From Tyto alba (Eukaryota; Chordata; Aves; Strigiformes; Tytonidae): DNA of 64,000 bases. This document shows positions 13,993 to 26,934 of this stretch, in pieces. Positions within the stretch are counted from its first letter, which is position 1, and every line of letters begins with the position of its first letter. The notes under the pieces are model-generated. The model did not search any database. It saw only the letters and a program-made list of their open reading frames with translations, and was not told the origin of the DNA. The DNA lies in contig NW_024881313.1 in assembly GCF_018691265.1 (NCBI RefSeq), forward strand, positions 12,969,001 through 13,033,000, in the 5' to 3' direction. A program made the position numbers and the translations under genes.

Positions 13993-14015
13993 TTTTTTTT
14001 TTTTTTTTTTTTTTT
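13993..14015. repeat. Poly-T tract (23 T)
   Basis: Uninterrupted run of 23 T. If read on the minus strand it is a poly-A tail-like tract, but the adjoining minus-strand sequence is not a recognisable retroelement. Confidence 0.85.
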
Positions 14016-14519
14016 GGTCAAACACTTTAAAGCATTTTTAATTGCTCTCAAAGAATCATTATTTATGTCCATAAGGATTAGTAATAGTTCTCCCATTTTT
14101 TTTAAGTTAAAAATGAGATGATCTTTTCTTTCTGGGAGTTAATGAATATTTAACTCTGCAGGTTGTCAATTTGTAGTTTGGATGCTGCTGAACTAGGCTT
14201 TGAACATCTCAGCAAGAAGGCTTTATAACATTTATGTTGTTTGTGATACAGAGAATCAGAAAAGAGTGAAAATGATTCAGTTACTTCTGCTAATATATTG
14301 ACAAGCTCTCTTAAAGCTATCAGATTCACAAGTATGTTAGACACACTGTATTATTAGGCTAACTTTACTCTGGGAGTTGGCTAGTAAAGCTCACTGCAGG
14401 CATTAGCTCCTGACCTCCTGCCTTGCAGCCACTTTGAACTTGCAGACAATTCTGAACAAAGTTTCCATTATAGGTAAGATTAGTAAAACATTTCTCTGTT
14501 GTTTGCTGGATTACATCTG

Positions 14520-14660
14520 CTATTTACTTTCCCCAGAAATATGTATTAGAATTTGCATATCATCAGTTAATTACAAAGATTAATTATTAATTCATCATAA
14601 TTTGCAAATGCAATATGCAATACTTCTCCATCCAAAGTACAACACAAACTTTAATTAAGC
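14520..14660. promoter_or_regulatory. Candidate homeodomain/POU-rich noncoding element
   Basis: A perfect octamer 'atttgcat' (14551-14558) is followed by densely packed TAAT cores ('cagttaattac', 'gattaattattaattc') and a second octamer-like site 'tttgcaaatgcaat' starting at 14601. Such packing of POU and homeodomain sites is characteristic of ultraconserved developmental enhancers. AT-rich sequence gives some of these motifs by chance, so the call rests on density and arrangement alone. Confidence 0.33.
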
Positions 14661-17600
14661 TTCCTAAAATTAAACTGACTGGCCACTGTATCATACTCCA
14701 GACATCATACTGTATTCCTAATTTCTACCAAAATAACATGACCAAGTCAATATTTAGAAAATAAGTGACTGTAAATTCACAGATTAAGCACCTGTTGTAA
14801 AGAACACAACTATACCCAAAAGTCCAAAATAAAAGTTAATTGTAAATTGTCATAACTATCTGATTTGGGAGTTGATCGATCAAACAAACTTAAGCAGCAA
14901 TATATTTCATAAAATAGTGAGAACCTTGCGGCAAAGCCATCAAACAGAAATAGCAGCATTAATCAAAAATGTCTCACTGCAATAAGTGAAGGTTTAATAA
15001 GTGTAAATGTACTGAAGCAAAACATTTAGTTAACCCTACATGCTCTGCTGAATCAGCAGACTATACCGTAGGTTGTTCTAGTAAAGCTTATCTGTATCAT
15101 AAAGTAATTGAAGAAATTATTTCCTGCACTGCCAGCAATTTATTTATTTCCATTGTAAAGAAAATTTTAGTACAGAAGAAGAGAAAGAAAGAGGGAGATT
15201 TATAGTTGATTTTCAGCAGATAAAAATATTTTGTTTATGCTAAGTCCAATGGAAAATAATATGAACTGAGGGATAAATTCAGATTGTTTCAGGAAAATCT
15301 TATATTTTTTCCTTAAAATCTGACTAAAAAGCAGATTCTATGTAAATGTTGTCAAAAAGGATGAAAAACATTTAGCTATTTTTTTTACCATATTTTCATG
15401 TGTTTGTTTTATACAGATGCAGATTTAGCAATGCCTTTTTTTTCCAGGAGAATTTTAGAGAATATTTCTAAACAGTGTAGCTATTTTGAAACACAGTTAA
15501 TGCTCTCAGTGGGCTGTGTCTGAGTTCCACTGTGCAAAGTCTAACTAAGAATACAAAAAGTTCACACAGGGAAGAAAAAAAATCAACCTCTATAAAATAA
15601 GTCAATTTGGAATGTATTTTAAGTCAAGACATATTTCGTTAACTGAGCAGGCTTTTTGTTCCCCTCTCTTTTGGTTGCAAGTAAACCAAATTTCAATATA
15701 ATATATGTCATCAAGAAAAAATACAGTATGACAGAAAATAATGTTGATTTGTTTCCTCCATGTGATACAAATGGGTAATATGAATTGAAACTTAAGAATA
15801 ACTCCTTCAATACATTAAAATAAACTTGATAAAGTCTGTATGCAGTCCAGTCTGTATGCACTACAAACCAGTCAGGAGACAATGCATACAGCAAACCCAA
15901 GCCCTGAAATCTTTGAAAGTTTTCTTTAAAAAAATAGTTTAATAAATATAAGGGTTAAGATTATGAAAGTATCTGGAATGACACATAAATATGTATAATA
16001 AATAAAAACAACCTACTGAGACTAGACATTTGGTCTGGAGGCTTACTATTCTGTCCAGGGAAATCTGAGGAATGAAGAAGCTGTGCAGAGCATGTTCTGT
16101 GGAGGAAAGGGACACAGTTTCTCCAACTTCTAGACTTCTGAACTAGCAACTAGAATTTTTAAGCATGCACCATCTCAAAACAATGTATTGCAGTGAGGTG
16201 AGAATTGCTAATCCTCAGCTGAATTCTTGGTCACCTCCAACTTCCAACTATACATCCACCCCCCCAGTTGCAGGGTATTACTGTGGACACTGCTGCTTCT
16301 GTGAGATTAAACTTCTGGGATAAGGAATATTTACATCTCATATCTTGTCATGCACTTTGAACTGCTGGAAAAGGGACTTTGCCTCTCCCAGTGGCAGCAA
16401 CTGCATGATGAAAATATATATATTGACTCAGGTAGTAATAGCACAAAGAAAGAATTTGTGTTTTTCTCTTCTCCCTTCCTCTTCCATGCTAGGCTTATAT
16501 TAAAACCTTCAAAATCTTTCAAAGACAAATGATGCAAATAAAGTCAAAGGTTTACTTATTGGAACAAAAATTTGAACACTGGGTGACTTAAGTTCAAACC
16601 ATTTCTGGATTCAGACCAGGAACTTAGGTATCTTCATGTCAAAACAGTACTCTGACAAATTGCATACTGACTAGTTTCCGACAGATATTTCTTGATATTT
16701 CTTTCTCAGTTTTTAATTATTAGTGGTACAAAATAACTTCCAGTACTGTAAAGACTCTACATAATAAATACATGGCAGGTAAGAATTTTAGAAGAAAGGA
16801 ATATCATCTAGTGCATCAGATGAAGTAGTTAGAAATAGCAGACAGACTTTAAAACTCAGTTATTTATCATGTTTAACAAAATATCAGCAAACTCAAATCA
16901 CAATTTGAAACAACATACCTAAGTTAAATCATTACACTGAATGATCTGCAAGAACAAGCTAGATAACAGGTAAAAAATAGTGAAGAATGAACCAGAAAAG
17001 AGAAGAGACTCGAATGTGTCTGAAAAGCAGTATCACAATTAATTCCATAAATTGCAACATATGTGAGTGATAATTTTAAATTAAAGACTTATCTTTGCAA
17101 GTTTTTTATAGTTTTATGTTGAACATCAGAACTAATAGATCAGGAAATAGCTATTTTGTTAAAAATTTTCTCACACTGACTACTAGTCGACCAAGCAAAT
17201 CCATTTTGACATAAAGTGATTGCTTTGCTACACTTGCATAGTTTCAATGTGGCATTGGGCACAGAAATAACACTGGAAGGAAACATATGTTGTATTCATG
17301 AATTTTGATGTTCCCTTTGGGATAGTGCCGGAAGGGATTGACTCTGCTGGCTTCAATGGACAGGTTTGCCAGTTGTTGCTCTGATAAGGTCTGGTTTCAT
17401 ATGATATCAGCTTGAGGGACGTTTGGCTCTTGTGATGAGTTTGGCAATCTTAAGGTGTTGTGAAAATTAACAGTATTTTATTTCTGAGAGGGAGAAACGG
17501 AGGAAAGTAATGTCAGATACTCTGTTCCAGTATCAATTGCTATTATTCAGTAATTTTCATATAGATTTTTTTATGTTATATCCTGTGAAAATGAGATCTA

Positions 17601-18620
17601 TAGAGTTTGCAGTGTTTGGAACTTGTCGGGCTTCTATTTTCTGCTTTAAATTTGTACATGTTATTAAGGCATTGAAAAATTAACAATTACATGCATTAAA
17701 GTTGCTAGCTAGTGTGATGCTTTGTGTTTTATGATTAAGTCCTTAATTGTTTGGTCTCATACCATTCTGAAAATGTATGGTAATTTGAGATCTTTATTCA
17801 CCACATGCACACAAACACATGTGTTCACAGAATTCTGTCTGGAGGGAGATACCATGCTGAAAACTTTTGCTTTGGATGATAGCTAGAATGAGAAATCATC
17901 AAAAGCTTTAGTTGGGACATTAGCAACTAGACTGGCCTTATCACTGTCCCAGTCTCAGAACAAGTATTGTATATATAGACATGTATTATAATATTAATTT
18001 AGTTTATAGAATACCTGGAATCAAGTTCCCAGTACTTATTCTTCCATTTTTCCATATTTGTTATTGCAGCTTGAATCTCTTTAATTTTGATTGAATATCA
18101 TATTTAAATCCAAAGAATCTCTCTGTACATTTCTGAAAATATCTCCCATGCTAGTACTGTCCCACAAAGCAGTTAATTTCTAAGGGAAGTATTTCTTTTC
18201 AACTCTGGTCAGGGATATAGTAAACAGTCGTCGAGGGGAAGAATTCTCTCACCTGCTGAGGTTGGGTTGGTATCTTAAAATGGAGATTTTTGAAGATTCT
18301 AATGAAAATAATGTGTCTTCTAGTGATATTTGCCTTCTTCAATAGACCAGAGAGAGGAAGATGAAAGTTCAGGGAGCACTCAACAATGTTAATTGTTCTT
18401 ATAAGAACTGTTGCTTGATTTTTACTGAGTAAGGCTGTACTGATCAAGGCAGAAAGTTATATGTGTTTCTAACTGTATATTAATTTATCATTATTTTTAA
18501 ACACTGCTTTATACATTAAAGACAATCACTTGACTCATCATAAGACTTACTCATAAATAGAAAATAAAGCCTTATGCTTTTGCCAGTTATTAGTCTAATC
18601 CTTTGCAGACTATTTAAAAT

Positions 18621-18655
<35 letters not shown>

Positions 18656-20624
18656 AATCAAGATGCATTTTCCTGTTAGTAATTTGGTCTGGTTTATGAC
18701 AGGCTTTTTTTCCAGAGCTGGTACAATACAAGTAAATTTAAACAAAGCCCAAACCAAAAACACACAAAACTTCAGAATACTTGAAACATGTACACATTTC
18801 AAAACATCTTAAATATTTTCTCTTCTGCATTGTCTTATCTCTAAAATAGCATCAACTTTATGACAGTACTTGTTAACTTGTTAAGCCACAATTATATGTG
18901 TAAACTTCAAGAAAGAAAAATGCTTAATGGCAAGATACAAAATTTGGCTTGGCATGGAAAAAAACACTATATATAGACAGAATATTGACTCCTCATAATG
19001 TAATATATTTTTGCAGTAAAAATCAGTGTAAGACCTAGTTCACTGAAGTGAACAAAAAGATCATTGATTCCCCTGTGCTTTGTATATTTAAAATACATAA
19101 ATAAACACACTCTTCTGTAATTATACCCCATGCTTTTGAAGAAAGATTCTGGATTAAATTTGGAACTTCTGTTTAGAAAAAAACAATTATTCACCTGGGT
19201 ATTTTCCAACATAAAACTATTGAAACTAATGAAAACAAGCCAAAGATATTATTTGAGCATGAAAACAACCTTAAATAGAAAAAAAAAAAATAAAGCTTTT
19301 CTATTTTGGAATATTTCTAATTTTCCTATTAAACATTATCCACCTTCTCTAGTGTAGAATTCAATTTCCAGCACAAAAGAGATAAAATGTTGATAATGGT
19401 AATGGATATTAATCTGAAATGGAATGAAGAAAAAATGTTAATGTTAGTGTTTGCATAATATCCATAATATCATAATACGTTTTTAATGTATTTAGGCAAA
19501 CTGGAAACAACTGACATTAATAGCAGATAATAAATCCTTTCATTTTGTATGTCCAGATATAATTTACATGCTGAGATCATTGTGTTCCTTGTCACACAGT
19601 TGCAATGAAAACAACAATGAAATAAATTAATCTGGCACTACTAAAGTGGGCACTGCAGTACAATCTCTCAGTGGTTTTGTCTAAAAAATATCCCAAACAT
19701 CCAGACAACAACAAACAGGACACAGAGTATCATATATACTAGCTTACACCAGAGATTTCTCTTAACACACAGAGAAACTGCCAATATGCACTTGGAAAAT
19801 ATATTGCATTAAATATGTCAACAACAAATGTTATCAACTTAATGAAACATGTTCAGGATTCCAAGTGGATTGAATGACACTGATAACTTCATTCACAAGT
19901 AATAGTCAATATAAAATATGATTTTCTTAATAGAGTAGAGCACAGTATTGATAATTGAATAAACTTTTAATAATGAATCTGTCACAGAGCAAGAAGTGCT
20001 ATGAATCATTCATAGTTACATGCTTGAGGCAAAAAGTGAAAAATGGCAGATTTTTTTTCACTTTTTTCTACAAGATTTGCTCTTCCAAATTAGCTAGTCA
20101 AACCAGCTGAATAATGAGGTCAAATTTTTGACAGGGTTAAAACATCATGGGTTAGGAGTAATAAAAATATAAATTATTTAAATAAGAAGTCAACATGGCC
20201 TTAATGTTCAGTAAATTCTTAAAGTTTTTTTAAAATAAGAAACTGTGATAGAGTCTACAAAAGTTTTCTGCTGCAAAGCTGGAGTAAATAATATCTAATC
20301 TTAATATTTCACTGTATCTAGTTCCTCTGAATACACCTTCTTTCCTCAATCCAGTCTCACAGTGTCTAGTGTCACTGCTAGGGCTAAGAACTGAAACACA
20401 ACACAACTTTCACACAATCTATCCACAGATTTTTCAGTCAGGGATTTAAGCATACAAGTGGGTGGTAGGTGCTCTAACAAATACAGTCATTCTTGATATA
20501 ACAGGAAAGCTGTTTCTAAGATGGACTTCTAAGATCCCTCAGACAGACACCTCACGCAATGCCATGCAAGAGACAGCCCTTTCCTGAATTAATTTACTCA
20601 AAATAAAGAAGATTGGAGGAAGAG
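14661..20624. other. AT-rich unique DNA, no gene seen
   Basis: No coding or RNA gene signal. It includes a 12-bp palindrome 'ttgatcgatcaa' (14872-14883) and a 26-A tract (18628-18653). Open frames are short and several overlap on opposite strands, as expected by chance. Confidence 0.65.
18628..18653. repeat. Poly-A tract (26 A)
   Basis: Longest pure homopolymer in the window, preceded by 'ataaaattt'. No retrocopy body or target duplication could be recognised around it. Confidence 0.87.
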
Positions 20625-21235
20625 AAAAAGTGATGCCAAGTTTGCAGTTGACACCACTGTCCTGCACTGTATGGACAGGAGCATACCTGGTAGCTCAAGG
20701 GGAATGATTATTCCACTCTACTCAGCATTCGTTACACCACATCTGGATGCTGTGTCCAGTTTTGTTCCCCCAGTACAAGATGTTGATAAACTGGAGCAAG
20801 TTTATAGGACAGCCACCAAAATGGTCAAGGACTGGAGCACTTACCCTGTGAGGAGAAAATGAGGAAGTTGCACACATTCATCGTAGAGAAGATGCAGCTT
20901 GAGGGGACATAGCAGCATCCTGTCAGGCCTACAAAGCAACAACCAAGAAGGCAAAGACATGCTTTTCACAGCAGTGCATGGTAAACAGGCATAATCTGAA
21001 ACAGGTAAAGTTCAACCAGGATGTGTTGATAAATTTTCTCACTATAAGGTCAGTCCAGCAGTGAAGCATGATTTTCAGAGAGGCTGTACAACCATCCCTG
21101 GGGGTTTTTAAGACCTGACCTGACCTTGAGCAAGCAGGTCTGACCTGATAGGTGACTACATTTTGAGCTGGAGTTTGGACTAGAGATGTCCTGAGGTCCC
21201 TTCCAAACTGAATTTTCCTATGAGGACTCAGTTAA
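20625..21235 (+). mobile_element. Old CR1 LINE fragment with reverse-transcriptase C-terminal end
   Basis: This is a decayed, internally deleted CR1 non-LTR retrotransposon in plus orientation. Near 20631 the translation gives DAKFAVDTTVL, matching the CR1 reverse-transcriptase motif DAKFADDTKL with the second catalytic-type residue lost. After a gap, 20701-20830 encodes IIPLYSAFVTPHLDAV and then DKLEQVYRTATKMVKDW, the well-conserved C-terminal part of CR1 ORF2. Stops follow, and then the CR1 3' untranslated region with 'catccctgggggtttttaag' and 'aggtcccttccaaactgaat' near the end. The terminal octamer repeats are worn away. Intact CR1 is several kilobases, so the usual 5' truncation applies. 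It is not functional. Confidence 0.9.
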
Positions 21236-24200
21236 AAAATTAAATTGATAAATGAATCCATCTCTTGAATCCGTAACTAAATCTTCACTCCCTCTTGAGT
21301 CCTATTTACTGAATTATCTGTTTCTATCCTGCCTGGACAGATTGCCTCCATAGATCAGCAACAGATGAGAACTGTCTGTGCTATTGGTGAGAGCACAACA
21401 GTTACACTGGATGAATGAAGAAGCTACCAAACTACTTCTTGATGATTTGAATAGCTGAGCTGTCAACCTCCACAATTACATTACACAGGCTAGTTTACAT
21501 CTTAATTTGAAGAACTTTCAATCCATCAAAGGTCATGGTTGTTAAGTTAGTTATTGATACATGAAGGTTAAAACTGGCCCTAGTACTTCTTTGTCCTGTC
21601 TGACTATGCTGAGTTTTATGTACATGAAAACAGCGAGGGTAGGATGAAGACTACCCAGTCAAATAGCCAATAAAGTCTGGAAACAGTGCTACAGACCTTC
21701 TGGGAGAAGGTACTACATCAAAGGAGCTTGAGTGCTCTAGACTCAACTCTTCTGTTATTTTGTTCCCATCTTCATCCTCCTGAGGGTCAAGGAACAGCAG
21801 AAAACTTTTATCTTGCACTCTGTGTAGTATAGATTTATATATCTTACATTATTTTAAAACAAGTTAATTTAAATTACAAAACCAGATAAATTAGGTTTCA
21901 TCATGCTTCATTCTTCTGCGACTAGTTTTCTTCCACTTAACTCACTGCCAGCATACTTTACCATAGCAATAAAATGCTGCAAACTGCAGGAAAGAAACAA
22001 TTCAGTAGATAATTGGTGACCACTCATACTGGTTCATTGGTGATGAGTCAAGCACCATTGCTGTGCAGGTGAACTTTCGGTATGTTCCTAGAGCTTGTAC
22101 ACTTTCTCTTGCCTAGGATTTCAAGACAGGGTTAATAGTTTGGCATAGACATATTCTAGTCTTTCTCATATTCTTTCTCTTCTGTGCCATATTTCTTCAG
22201 TTTCTTTATTCAACAGGATTTACTTTCTTACAATCAGATACATATGGTGAGTAATGCAAGTAGCTCTGTATTATACTCACGTTGTCAATTAGTTCCTCCC
22301 TGTTGAAGAAGTAGATCCAGGACAGTTTCTCCTCTGGATGGATTTTCTACTTTCTGGATCATAAAGCTGTCTTCTCTGTATTCTAGGAACTGCTTTCATG
22401 TTTTACTGTCTTCATTACCTAATGGGTTTCAAAATGGTTATTGTTAAGTCCCTCATGAATATAGTAGCTTCTGGTTTTTAACACTTCAAGAGTTGATGTA
22501 GGAATTTTCCACTCCAAATCAGATGACTTACAACAAACATACATAATAATTTCTTCATTGTCCCCGTTTATTTTTCAAAGACACACAGCACCACTAGCTG
22601 ATACTGTTTTCTTATTTTTGTATAAAATTATTCAAATAGTCTATTTCAGGCTTTACTATCACTTTTTTATTTTCATTTTTTTATATTTTAATTCTCGTCT
22701 AGTAATTTGTTGGTTTATATTTTCTCCTCTATTGCTGTTTTAGAACTTTCCTTGCTTTTTCCTTTCTTTTCTTGACACATTACATCTCACTTTTCTACTA
22801 TTTCATCCAAATAATCTAGAGCAACCAAAAGTTTTCATTTTCATTCAGCTGAAAATTAACCATTTAACCTTGTGGACTTCACCAGAAAAGATAAAGATCT
22901 TTGTCACCCATTTGTATACATTCCTTTAAGAAAGCATATTCGGTATATTAACTAACAGATATGATAAGGCACAGTAGTTGCTAGGAGAATTTTTCACTAC
23001 AATAACAGAACAAACAGTGATTTGTCTGAATATAATTTATAGCTACCCTGAGGCTGCAGTAAATTATGCATCTTCTTTTATTCACAGATGTCTTACAAAT
23101 GTCTAAGGAAGGAACCTCTTTTTACACCTGTGTTTTTTCCTGTAATGCTTCATATTTGTAATGCTTCATATTTGTAATGCAAAGTAGTAATCTGTTCATA
23201 AGAAAAAAATAACATACTTCACTTTTTTCCTATAAGCTAACATCCACTATATGTGTGATTTCTTTTATAAACACAACCAGTAAAGTAGCTCACTTCTAAT
23301 CACATATAAGGACTGCTAATGTTTAATCATTGTTTATGGACACAATAGAAGTGGTAGAATGTCCATTCCTTCTTCCTTCTCACTTAAAACATTAAAGGAC
23401 ATTTTGTAAGCAACTGAAGTATTTAGGAGAATAAGTCATAACATTTCAGAATTTGTACTTCTAACTCCCTTGTGTATTTTGAAATTTGCACCGTGAGATG
23501 ATGAAAATCAAATTGAAGTAAATTTTCTATTTTTTGAATTGGATACCTTTCACAGAGAATAATTCTAGTAAACTCCTTGGAAATAGGACTTTACCTAACT
23601 TTATGTTGTTCAACTTGATTATAGAGTGGAGCACCAGAGACTGCCACCTGCTTAATCACTTTCACATGAAGAGTGACTTACACTTATAAAAACACTTATC
23701 ATAACTGACTAATCTCATGGACCTCTATTAAAATTTCTGAGAAACTTCACATCCTTCAGTTTACAAAATGCAAAATTATTTACAGAATAATGTTATCATA
23801 TACACATGGAATCAGTTTAAGCAGGTTTCAAAGTAACTGTAAATTATCAAAATTTAAAATAAAAGTCTTGCATGAATCACAGATATGGCTTCCAGTAAGT
23901 GTGGTGTTCTCAAACTAAGAAAGCATTACAAAAACAAATTCACAAATAAAGAAATGAAAGTTTGACATCTCTGGAGTATCATTTCTTCAGTACCCAGGAG
24001 TTAAGAATAGTCAAGTTCTTTAGCAGGATTAATTTCATTATTTGTAATGATAGTTTACTTTCACGGTATTAATCGTAGAGATTCAGGTACTTGCATCCGA
24101 TGAATATGTAACTATATTTTATACACTGAGACAAAGAAGAGACTGAACACAGTGGTATTTTTCATGAATGTAGACTGTGATATCTAAGGCAACGAATATC

Positions 24201-24576
24201 CAGACTGACACTCTAAAAACTGTGATAAAAACCTACAGTAAGAAAATGCCTTACTTAAATGATCAAAGAATTTCTCATTTATGGAAAAATGAACTTTTCA
24301 CCTCACACTCACTAGCCTATATTGTCCTCAGACTGATGGAAAGGCATAAAAGACTGGACAAATCCAAAGGCTAATCTGAACCAAATGATTCATTTCAGTC
24401 ATAGAGCAAGTCGAGTCATTTATACTAAATGCAGAACACTACAGCAGAAGATAAAGAGAGCATAGGAAACTGGATCCTATTCTAGAAGGGAAAATGTTCT
24501 TAAATTTGTTCAGCAAACCTTGGAGAAAATCCGTAATCATACCATGTAGGTTGGATAGATGATTCCAGTGTAGGAT
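21236..24576. other. AT-rich unique DNA, no gene seen
   Basis: Only short chance open frames are present. A 16-bp tandem repeat lies at 23142-23180. Nothing else is recognised. Confidence 0.65.
23142..23180. repeat. 16-bp tandem repeat, about 2.4 copies
   Basis: The unit 'gtaatgcttcatattt' occurs twice perfectly (23142-23157 and 23158-23173), followed by a partial third unit 'gtaatgc'. It is probably a recent slippage duplication. Confidence 0.93.
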
Positions 24577-25638
24577 TATGGTGTTTTGACCTACGTTGGA
24601 TGCCAGGTGCCCACCAAAGCTGCTCCATCACTTCCCCTCCTCATCTGGACAGGGGAGAGAAAATATAACAAAAGGCTCACAGTCGAGATAAGGACTGGGA
24701 GATCACTTAGCAATTACCATCATGAGCAAAACAAACTCAACTTGAGGAAATCAGTTTAATTTCTTACCAATCAAAATCAGAGTTGAGTAATGAGAAAATG
24801 AAAACTAAATCTTAAAACATCTTCCCCCATCCCTTCCTTCTTCCCAGGCTTAACTTTACTTCCAATTTTCTTTATTTCTTCCCCACCAGTGACACAGGGG
24901 GCAGGGATTGGGGGTTGTGGTCACTTCATCACTCACTGTCTCTGCTGCTCCTTCCTCCTCAGGAGGAGGACTCCTCACACTCTTGCCCTGCTCCAGTGTG
25001 GGGTCACTCTCACAGGAGAAAGTCCTCCGTGAAATTCTACAATGTGAGTCCTTCCTACAGGCTGCAGTTCTTCACAAACTGCTCCGATGTAGGCCCCCAC
25101 GGGCTCACAAGCACTGTCAGCAAACCTGCTCCAGCGTGGGCTCCTCTCTCCACGGGGCCACAGGTCCTGCCAGGAGCCTGTTGCAGCGTGGGCTTCCCAC
25201 GGGGTCACAACCTCCTTCAGACATCCAGCTGCTCTGGCGTGGGGTCCTCCCCGAGCTGCAGGTGGGTATCTGCTCCACCATTAACCTCCCTGGGCTGCAG
25301 GGGCACAGCCTGCCTCACCGCAGTCATCACCACGGGCTGCAGGGAAATCTCTGCTCCTGTGTCTGGAGCACATCCTCCCCCTCCTTCTTCACTGGCCTTG
25401 GTGTCTTCAGAGCTGTTGCTCTCACATATTCTCATTCCTTTCCCATCTGGCTGCAGTTGCTTTTGCACAGCAACTTTTTTTCCCCTTCTTAAATACATTA
25501 TGACAGAGGCGCTACCACTGTCACTAATGGGTTTGGCCTTGGCCAGGGCTGGATCTGTTTCAGAGCCAACTACATTGGCTCTGTCGGACATAGCGGAGGT
25601 TCCCTGCTACCAAAACCTTGCAATGCAAACCCAATACA
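24577..25638 (-). mobile_element. Old solo LTR, avian ERV family B
   Basis: A GC-richer block of about 1.06 kb lies in minus orientation. Its plus-strand left end is 'tatggtgttttgacc', resembling the family end TGTGGTGGTTTGACC, and its right end is '...gcaaacccaataca', so on the minus strand the LTR starts TGTATTGGGTTTGC. It has a TATA-like box (complement of 25488-25495) and an ATTAAA signal (complement of 24755-24760). Between them is a series of degenerate 'ctgctccagcgtggg' units at about 24988, 25079, 25127, 25178 and 25229, most about 50 bp apart. I could not find a matching 5-bp target duplication, and the left terminal dinucleotide is mutated, so it is older than the copy at 26935. Long open frames across it (up to 249 codons on the plus strand) are antisense to the LTR and are not genes. 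Confidence 0.8.
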
Positions 25639-25643
25639 ATTTC

Positions 25644-26929
25644 TCCTTAAATCTTTTTATTTAAAGAAAGAAGACAAACAGTTACATGTAAAAAAAATTT
25701 TTTTTTTTCCACTGCTGGTTTGATTTTCTTAACTGATTTTGTTTAGATTCTTCAGCAGGATTGTATGAGCATCAGTCCCAATGCAAACAAGGCAGATGAG
25801 AATATGGTTAGAATGGCCATGGGCAAAGAGTATAGAAATATGGAGTATTGCAACAGAATGGCTTAAACTCTCCTAGACAGACCCACTTCACAGAAAAACA
25901 CATCCTCACCTATGTTTTCAGGACTTGCATAACCTCTTAAACCTGTGGTATGGGTCTTAAATCCAAGAATACTTCTATTGACTCTTGGAGTTTAGACTTA
26001 CTATGGAAGAATTTTGCAAATATTAATTAGTTTTTAAGGAAAAGTGCTGGTAAATATCATGAGCACTGAAAAACTGTGTAGGAAATTATGATTTTAGCCT
26101 GTGGTGACTCTGCATCAAGCCTAGACTGAGACTTCTGAAAGGTTTGGATGGAAAAAATAGAGAGACTCTCCTCAGAAGAAGCAGTAGCTATGTGCTGCTC
26201 ACCTGGGATATGAGAGTAGCAAGTTCAAGTTCTTCCTTCCAAATGAATCAGTCTGTTTTTTCTTACTGCCAATGCATGGCTATCTGTTGGCAATGATAGG
26301 ATTGCTTTTTTCCAGCTATGACAGAAATTAAATGCTGAATAAGACAAATCTTTCCTGATGGAAAAAAACACAGATATATTCATGTGGAAAGTTCCTTTTC
26401 AATGCTTCAGCATTTTCTACTGAAGACCTCTCATTTTCCAACATAATTTTTATAAGATCTGTTACTTAGTTCCTGGGGTTTTTAGACCAATAAAGTTTGT
26501 CATAGTACATTTTACAGGCCTACCATAATAAAAATATATTTAACACAAAAAAAAAAAAGCCTAATGTTAGTGATTGATAAAAGATACTTCAACCATAGCT
26601 TATTACATAAAAGTAAAATAAATCATGACTCCAGTTTTTCTACATCTGCAAGCTAAATCATTACATGGGTTTAATGTTACCACTAACTTTTAGCTTTTAC
26701 CAAGCAAATCTGCCTGTCCTCTAGTTCTTTCTGCATTTCTAGATTACAGCCAATATTTAATTCCTAAGTTTTGTGACAGTGTTGTACTGTGTATGTCTTG
26801 TCCTCTATTGTATCTAGAAATTAACATAAATTTTCTCATGTTTCACAGACCCAAGAAACTTAGCAGGTTCAGAGAAGCTTATAGTGGCAATTGGTTTAGA
26901 ATATGTTTTTCTGAAGTTTTTGCTGATTT
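25644..26929. other. AT-rich spacer between two family B LTRs, no gene seen
   Basis: The 1.3 kb between the two LTRs contains no gag, pol or env similarity, no primer-binding site and no polypurine tract that I can recognise. The LTRs are therefore separate insertions rather than the ends of one provirus. A T-rich run lies near 25697-25709 and an A-rich run near 26547-26558. Confidence 0.7.
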
Positions 26930-26934
26930 AAAAT

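Larger units (their letters stand above)
9111..14459. other. AT-rich unique DNA, no gene seen
   Basis: No coding, RNA or transposon signal is convincing here. Small structures are a perfect 16-bp palindrome 'atcaatatatattgat' (10164-10179), A/C-rich microsatellite-like tracts (13363-13394 and 13738-13766), a 19-bp near-perfect palindrome (13839-13857) and a 23-T tract (13993-14015). The 12.5-13.1 kb part is somewhat less AT-rich but contains no recognised gene. Confidence 0.65.

Noticed and set aside
18628..18653. Poly-A tracts as tails of SINEs or processed pseudogenes
   Set aside because: No retrocopy body, AATAAA at the right distance or flanking duplication was found for this or most other A/T tracts; they are better called simple repeats.
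24908..25664. Long plus-strand open frames of 194 and 249 codons
   Set aside because: They lie inside and antisense to a family B LTR. The GC-rich LTR sequence with few stops explains them, and the predicted products are Ser/Cys/Pro-rich with no domain.
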